This document shows, in pieces, positions 21,484-27,218 of a DNA stretch of 27,218 bases. Made by a program: the position numbers and the translations under genes. The notes below the pieces were generated by a model. The model made no database searches. It was not told where the DNA came from and worked only from the letters and a program-made list of their open reading frames with translations. Position 1 is the stretch's first letter, and each line of letters begins with the position of its first letter. Origin of the DNA: Acanthamoeba castellanii str. Neff (Eukaryota; Discosea; Longamoebia; Acanthamoebidae); NCBI RefSeq assembly GCF_000313135.1, contig NW_004457421.1, positions 1 to 27,218 on the forward strand, in the 5' to 3' direction.

Positions 21484-21527
21484 CTAAATAAAAACCCAAC
21501 CACGCAGTCGGGAGGGCGGGCGACGAA
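20939..21527. other. intergenic region: Pmp3 promoter and 3' end of the RING gene
   Basis: 589 bp without a supported gene. The left part must hold the Pmp3 promoter; the right part, up to the stop at 21528, the 3' UTR of the RING gene. A TA dinucleotide tract and adjoining AAATAAAT-rich sequence at about 21452-21490 are the main landmarks. Confidence 0.55.
21452..21474. repeat. TA dinucleotide repeat
   Basis: About eleven TA units followed by AAATAAATAA-like sequence. It lies 54 bp beyond the stop of the minus-strand RING gene, likely in or near its 3' end. Confidence 0.85.
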
Positions 21528-23071
21528 TCAGACGGTGGAGAGAGGGATGGTCTCGTTGACGCAGGCGAGCAGGGTGGTGGCCAGCTGTTGCGAGCCGCGG
21601 CGCACTTCGCGGCCCACGATGACCAGGCCCAACAGAAAACCGACCCCCTATGTAGGCGGCGAAACGCGAGGGTGAGCGCCTCAATGGTCAATGAGGAGGG
21701 TGGTAGACCAGATGGTGGTTCAAGGCACCTTGACGATGCGGGTCAGTTTGGTCTTGGACAGGAGCTGCTTTGTCCCGGCGTAGTCGTAACCCACGTTGCC
21801 CAGCTGGATGGCTTTGGTGCACAATCTGTGGCCCTGAGTCTCGCAGGTCTGTCGCACTGCGCTCGAACTCGTCAGTACTTTGTTTGATTGTTTGTTGGCT
21901 CGGATGAGTTATGGGTGAGCGAGGAGGGAGAGACGTACGCAAGTAGTGCAGGACCAGCGAGGTGTAGCCAATGGACGAGTAGGCCGTCCACAAGAGGACA
22001 TGGAAGGCGACTTGGCCCGCCTTCAGCACGGGCATCCGAGACCACCCTGGTAGGGGCGTCCCATCCCCTGCACCACACAGCCAACAGAGTGGCGGTGAGG
22101 GACGAGCCAGGCTGCACACGCACAGCGACAGGGGGTTTGGCTACCTTGAGGAAGTGGTGTGTAGAGGCTCTGGTCGATTCGTTCAACCCAGGTACTGCTG
22201 CACTTGCTTATGGCTGCACGCCCGTGGACGCGTATACATGTTATTCAGCGTTGATTTGAGCGCACGTTCCAAGAGTAGTGAAGGTGCTCCCAATGGGAGC
22301 AGCCAAGAAGGCATGATGCGGCCACGTACCCAAGCTAAGGAGGTTTACTGGAAAATCCTTGATCAGGTGGTTCCACACCAGGTACTGCGAGGCGCCCGAC
22401 AACATCTGATAGACACCAGACAGAGGACAAGAAGAGAGAGAGCGAGAAAGGGAAAGACTATTGTGAGCAGGGCTGTGGATCGTAGACGAAATGGACCTCA
22501 ACAGATAGAGAGAGAGGTACCTCCTCCAGGAAGATCGACGTGTGTAATCGGACGTTGTTGAAGAGGCTCAGCTTGACCAGAGCCTCGGGCGGGATCGGCT
22601 TGCGGTCGAGAGGGCACGACAGGTTCACGACCGCCCACTGTGCCGGTGACAGGATGTCGCACACGCAACCCGAGATGAGACATGCACAACTGGACGAACG
22701 GTAGGAAGATGTAGAAGAAGAAGTAGTAGTAGAAGGCGACCTGTCGCATGCACGCCAGATGGAACACATGCTTGTCGTTGCAAGGCAATCGTAGAACGTC
22801 TCCGCCCTCCGCCAGCGGCTCTGTACAAATGGCGCAGACGTTCTCTTCGTCCTCTGCGCGCGACCATGCATCATGGCTGGCCAAGCAAGCAGAAGATGCA
22901 GCTGAGAGGAGAAGAGAGGAACGTACCATCATCGTTGAAATCGTGCACGTGTGGCAAGTTGTCCTCTGCCGAATCCGCCTTCAGATCGGCCTCATCGATA
23001 AGATGCACCCAACAGAGCACACGCCGGCCAAATTGGCCCACCAGTACGTAGCATTCCCTCACCACATCCAT
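21528..23071 (-). CDS. RING-H2 membrane protein, probable E3 ubiquitin ligase
   Basis: Seven exons on the minus strand: 23071-22927, 22853-22741, 22637-22521, 22405-22330, 22067-21939, 21856-21729, 21647-21528, giving 275 residues; phases agree. The RING spans 55-97: Cys55 and Cys58 (CAIC), Cys73 (LPC), His77, His80 and Cys83 (HVFHLAC), a Trp at 87, Cys94 and Asp97 (CPLDR). The spacing fits RING-H2, but the last zinc ligand is Asp, as in RBX1/ROC1. Downstream are a hydrophobic segment (VAFHVLLWTAYSSIGYTSLVL) and a shorter one (GVGFLLGLVIVG), which suggests two membrane passes. I do not recognise the C-terminal 150 residues. The start is uncertain: the frame has an acceptor-like CAG at 23078-23076, so an upstream coding exon may exist. 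A target or partner cannot be inferred. Confidence 0.68.
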
Positions 23072-23300
23072 CACCTGCACGAAACAAGCGACAACATTCG
23101 TATGAGAAATCCTGTCACTCCGCAGGTGCGAGATGCGAGATGCGGTACCTATACAGTCGCAATGTACAAATTTACACGGTTGCCCAGACTGGCTCGCTGT
23201 ATTGCTCTTCTACTGACGTCCCTTTGATCAGCGCCTTTTGATTACGTCGCAATCTTTCTCTTGTTTTCAGTTTTCAGTTCTTTTCTTTTCCCCTTTTCCT

Positions 23301-23306
23301 TTTATT
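23301..23306 (-). terminator. poly(A) signal AATAAA of the HtrL-like gene
   Basis: The plus strand reads TTTATT; on the minus strand this is AATAAA, about 55 bases after the stop at 23360. Confidence 0.6.
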
Positions 23307-23359
23307 TTTCGCCCGGCCACATAAATAATCCCTCTGGACCCTTCTGCGCGTGGTACCAC

Positions 23360-23855
23360 TTAGTCGTCGTCCACCGTACCCTCTTCTCGCATCGCCTTCT
23401 CTGTGAACAGCTCCGTCTTCTCCTGTAGTGATGATGTGGCGGGGCTGGCGCGTCAGAGGCAGAAGAGAGGTAAAAAGGTGGAAGTTTGTGTGGCCACTAA
23501 CCTGAGCTGGCCAGCCAGGCCACAGCATGTGACACACGTCGCCGCCCTCATCAAAGGGTCCGTCCAATCGCTCGATGTTGTGGTGAACATGGAACAAGTC
23601 GGGACGACGATAGTAGCACATCGTCAGGAGGGTCTCCTCCGTGCCCAGACAACCTGATGATGATGATGATGATTATGGGAATGTTCAGGTGCGACATACG
23701 TGTGAGCAAGAGAAAGTGCGCAATCAGATCAACAATGAAGAGTTGCGTACCGAGCTCGAGAGTTTTGTTGATGACGTATTCGTAGAGTGCAGCCACCCTC
23801 TCCAATGGCTTCCTTTGGCCTCCCATCAGCCAACCTGTGTTACATCAGTCACACT

Positions 23856-23888
<33 letters not shown>

Positions 23889-24849
23889 CAACTACAACTA
23901 GTTATAAAGAGTCGTACCCTTCGCGATGTAGCATGGTGACACGTCGTGTGTGAGCTTGAGCATGGCTTCGCGGTAGCACCCGTGCAGTTCATTGCCGATC
24001 GCATAGCCGGTGAGGGTGATGAAAACCTTGTCCAGATAGAACCTGCAAAACACGCCACATAGCATCGTCCAGCACGCCGCGGTCAGCTCATCGTCGTCTC
24101 CGGTGCAACAACAAGTGAATCGATGCAACGCAACACAACGCGTACTTGACTTTGGGCTTGAACTCGTTGAGGTGCATGCCGGAGAAGGGATTGAGGCGCG
24201 GTGTGCAGATACCGCCCGAGTCGAGCCACACGAAGTAGCGCGTCTTGAACGGGTTGAGCACGGAGAGGTCGCGCAGCCACAGCAGCTTGTGGCTCACGAT
24301 CGGATTGTAGAGGTCGCTGTAGCCCTGCGGCACGTTCTGCAGCCACGGCGTGCGGTTGATCCACCAGTCCGACTGGCGGATGGTCTCCATCGAGTTGTAG
24401 AACTTCCACGCTCGCAGCTCTTCAACCTCGACGAAGCGCACGTGGACGCCGTCGTAGAGGTGGTCCTTGACGTAGTCGTAGTACTTCTTCTGGATGATGA
24501 TCTGCACCTTCTCCGGGCGGAAGTTGGTGAGGAAGCCCTTGAGCTGCTCGAGGTAGTCGGCCTCGAACGTGTAGTTCTCGATGCCCATGTGGGTCTTACG
24601 GTTCATGTTGATGATGGCGAACAGGAACGTAATATCGTCGGAAAGTCCGTCATTCTCTTCGTCATCTCCAGCTCCATCTCCACCTCCCTCGACCATCTCT
24701 TCATCCATTAAATCCTCAGGCAATGTTCGTGGCAGATGATCATCCGAAGAGGACGGAAGGTCGGTGGGGCAGTAGGTCTTGGAGAGTTGGTAGGACACCG
24801 CCAACACGAACGCCACAAAGAGCAAGAGGGCTGCCGTTCTGCCCTGCAT
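23360..24849 (-). CDS. HtrL/YibB-like type II membrane protein, putative glycosyltransferase
   Basis: Five exons on the minus strand: 24849-24146, 24042-23918, 23834-23751, 23653-23502, 23422-23360, giving 375 residues with all phases agreeing. Residues 7-23 (ALLLFVAFVLAVSYQL region) form a signal anchor; an acidic Asp/Glu-rich stretch follows, then a lumenal domain. Features that recall the HtrL/YibB family are ITFLFAIINMNR at the domain start, VHVRFVEVEELRAW, a run of aromatic residues, and FVWLDSGG in the middle, where the Asp is a candidate metal or sugar-nucleotide ligand. Such proteins are thought to be glycosyltransferases acting on surface or secreted glycans; the reaction is not established. 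The C-terminal exons (YYRRPDLFHVHHN; HMLWPGWPAQ) look like the end of the same fold. Family call from memory of motifs, so moderate. An intronic CA repeat lies at about 23865-23889. Confidence 0.68.
23865..23889. repeat. CA dinucleotide repeat
   Basis: About twelve CA units after a short GC alternation, inside the second intron of the HtrL-like gene (23835-23917). Confidence 0.9.
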
Positions 24850-24964
24850 CTTTTACAAAGATTTGGCTAGATCGAGGGGACCCGAGCAGGATAGCTGTCT
24901 TCCGTGGAGGGAGAAACTCTTCCTCGCTCCAAGATTTGAAAGAATGAGTTGAGTGCAGGGGAGA
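24850..24964. promoter_or_regulatory. short divergent upstream region of the HtrL-like and LD-motif genes
   Basis: Only 115 bp separate the two proposed start codons if the LD-motif gene begins at 24965, or about 330 bp if it begins at 25180. I see no definite promoter element. Confidence 0.4.
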
Positions 24965-27218
24965 ATGAGTGAAGGAGAAGATGCTACTTTGGCCAATCTT
25001 ATTTGTTGTTCGCCAAGGGACACAAGCGGCCCTTGGCTTCGAACCCGCGCATCCCACGTTGTCTACACAACCAGCGCAACAGGCAACCAAGCCCAGCTGT
25101 TGGAGAAAGAAGTGAGCTTGCAGGTGAGCCTGCGACGCGTGTTTGGATCGATTAGGAGAAGACCAGGCACCAGCTCAAGATGCAGCAGGGTGGGCTTATA
25201 GAAAAGGAACTGGATGACCTTTTGGCTTCCTTCGATACTGGCCCAAACGCCAACTACTCGGCAGGTTCGCCCCCCCCCCCCTTCCGTTTATGAATCGCCA
25301 GTCAATTGGGGGGCATCTGGATTATTTGTGAATCTCTCGTCCCAAACGGGCTTGCACAAAGGGCAGCGAAGAAGCTAATCACTCCCTACACAGAGTTTTT
25401 GGATCAATTCATCACCGACATCGGCGGCAGCGGCCCTGTCTCAGACAGTACTAAGGGTACCCTCTGCCCCTTGTCACAAGACCTCCTTGCATAAGTGCCA
25501 CACCTCTGTTTCTGCACTGCTCCTTGGCACCTCACGCTTCTCCTTGCACGCAGTCATCACTCCTTTCAAGCCACCTGCCGATGTGCTTGAGATGGTACTT
25601 GCTGCCCTTCTTCAATTGCCATTGCCTTGTCCAGGCCTCCCCTGACACTCTCCCTGTCCGTGTGTTGTGTGTGCGTGCCATCAGCAAAGTAAAGGAAAAG
25701 AAAAGGACTCTGAGGATGTGTGGAAGGCTGTGAATGTGAGGGTACGACGTCGAACCACCGTGCACACATCCTGCATGTTCGCCACCAGCTGCGATGGTCA
25801 CCAACTACTTTGCATTACTCGCACCAGGAATCTCAAATGAACTCGGCACGCTCGCTGGACACCTTGTTTGAGCTCAACCAACTCGCCGCGGTCAATAAGC
25901 AGGCGGCCAAACCTGCTCCTTCGGCCGACTTCAAGGCCGTCAAGTTGGACAGCAAGAGCTCTGCGGCTCCGGTCTCTCTCGGTATGCAACTTCCTCCAAC
26001 GTTGCGTTTGTCTGCCGTTGCCGTGCCCGGCTTACCTTTGCGTGATGGGCGTTAGACTCGCCCGACGAGATTGCAGCTCTTGAGCGAGAGTTGGGCCTTG
26101 CCCCAGGGAGCACTACGCCCAGCAGGCCTCAACAGCAGCTGCCCGGTTTAAACAGGCCCGTATTGGGTAGCCAGCCGGCACCCAAACCTGTTCCTACTGC
26201 TCACCGACCGGTAGAACTGTGATGTGGCTGCGCTTTGGTGGTGTAAGGTGCGAGAATGTTGGGCTCAACTCTTTGTGCTATTGTGGCATCGCAGGATTCG
26301 TTCGTGTTCGAAGGCGATGCCGAATTCACCAATCTGCTCCAGGAGATCTCGCCGGCCACCATCCGATTCGTGGGTAAGACCCACAGGTCCTCTGGCCCGC
26401 CCGCTGCGCCCGCCCTCAGCAGCCCTGGCACCACCAGGCCCACGCCCTCGCCGGGTTCTGCCTCTCCAGTGGCACCTGCGCCGCTCTCCGGGCGACGGGC
26501 CGCGAGCCCGATGGTGAAGGTCTCCGTCGATACACTCGAGGTACCTTAAGCCTCCCTTAGCCCACCACTCCGGCGATCAAGTTCTCACGGTATGCGCAGG
26601 ATTTGGACGCGATCGAGCGCGCACTTCTTGGTGAGGGTGTGACCTCGCTCGGCTTCGAAACAATGCGCCCCCGGTCCAAGTGTACGTCTTTCTCTCCTCA
26701 TCCATAAGCCCGGGATAACGATGGTCTTAATGGCTAATTGTGCGCTGACCGTGTTTCCCCAGCAAACACACCGGCCCCTGCCCAATCTCCTGCACGCACA
26801 CCTATACCCGCATCACCGACGCCTTCTCAACAGGCGGTCGACGTCCTGGACGTGTTCGACTCCCTTGACAAGGTCATTTCCGTGTCCGAGCAGATGATTG
26901 CCAAAGGTTCGCCTGGCCTTTCACGTTTGAGGCTCCGTCAAGCCCAGTTCTTCTTGCTTCCATTCTCTGATTCCTTTCTTGCATCTTGTGTCGTGCCTCT
27001 CCTCCAGAAAAAGACCTGAAATGGGCAGCTGATACGAACGCGCAAACGGTACCAGCTTTCGTTTCTACGCTCACGAACATTAATGCTTATATTGAAACAA
27101 TTCGCCCTCATTGCGGAAACTCTCTTGCGTGCACAGGTCGAAGCAACGCTCTTGAGCAACTCGCCTCGTGGCCCGCGATCGTCGGGCTCGTTCGCCCCAG
27201 CCGGGAGCCTGGTCGCAG
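24965..27218 (+). CDS. LD-motif-rich adaptor-like protein, 5' part (truncated by window end)
   Basis: Proposed exons: 24965-25123 (tentative), 25174-25264, 25394-25456, 25554-25594, 25685-25741, 25828-25981, 26056-26210, 26295-26540, 26600-26681, 26763-26906, 27007-27047, 27137-edge; all phases agree. The product is low-complexity (Pro, Ser, Ala) with short acidic-hydrophobic helices spaced along it: ELDDLLASFD, FLDQFITDIG, SLDTLFELNQL, DEIAALERELG, DLDAIERALLG and VLDVFDSLDKV. The first resembles paxillin LD motifs (LDxLLxxL), which bind focal-adhesion partners, so a paxillin-like adaptor is one reading; any LIM domains would lie beyond the window. Exon 1 is doubtful because it overlaps a hairpin and a B-box-like sequence and implies a 50-bp intron. 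A safer minimal start is the ATG at 25180. Alternatives: an unrelated disordered scaffold. Confidence 0.5.

Noticed and set aside
22154..22561. Plus-strand frame of 135 codons within the RING gene
   Set aside because: It crosses exons and introns of the minus-strand gene, is basic and low-complexity, and resembles no protein family.

Overview
The window is protein-coding nuclear DNA from a eukaryote. GC-rich exons are broken by many short spliceosomal introns (about 50-190 bp, some longer), genes are packed tightly on both strands, and the protein repertoire (peroxisomal PEX19, PP6 phosphatase, triple-CH RhoGEF, PPR protein, acid lipase) fits a free-living amoeba. An Acanthamoeba-type genome is my best guess. 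That assignment is inferred from gene style and content, not from a database match.

Layout, left to right: a possible C-terminal tail of an upstream gene (3-56, +); PEX19 (614-2083, -), divergent from a mitochondrial-type PPR protein (2357-4888, +); the PP6 catalytic subunit (5146-6767, +); a TKL-like protein kinase with a basic low-complexity tail (7647-10364, +); a secreted acid lipase (10607-12742, -); across an 856-bp divergent promoter, a 28-exon gene for a protein with three calponin-homology domains followed by DH-PH (13599-20453, +), comparable to Dictyostelium Trix; a convergent Pmp3/RCI2 membrane proteolipid (20631-20938, -); a RING-H2 membrane protein (21528-23071, -); an HtrL/YibB-like type II membrane protein, putatively a glycosyltransferase (23360-24849, -); and, divergent from it, the 5' part of an LD-motif-rich protein that runs off the right edge (24965-27218, +).

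All exon models were built by hand: I joined frames at GT-AG (once GC-AG) sites and required phase agreement at every junction. For PEX19, PP6, the kinase, the lipase and the CH-DH-PH gene the joined proteins restore family motifs across nearly every splice, so those models are strong. The RING gene start, the first exon of the LD-motif gene and the kinase N-terminus are less certain.

The neighbours do not form an operon or an obvious pathway. Loose themes are cytoskeletal and adhesion signalling (CH-DH-PH, LD-motif protein, PP6, kinase) and organelle or endolysosomal biology (PEX19, acid lipase, PPR, HtrL-like protein). I see no mobile element, CRISPR array, rRNA or credible tRNA. The most interesting signals are the CH1/CH2 duplication that kept its intron positions, a built-in early stop that could release a CH-only isoform, one PPR repeat per exon, a membrane RING protein with an RBX1-like Asp ligand, the unusual GTAC donor preference, and strand-skewed GTGTCG/CGCACAC repeats confined to introns.
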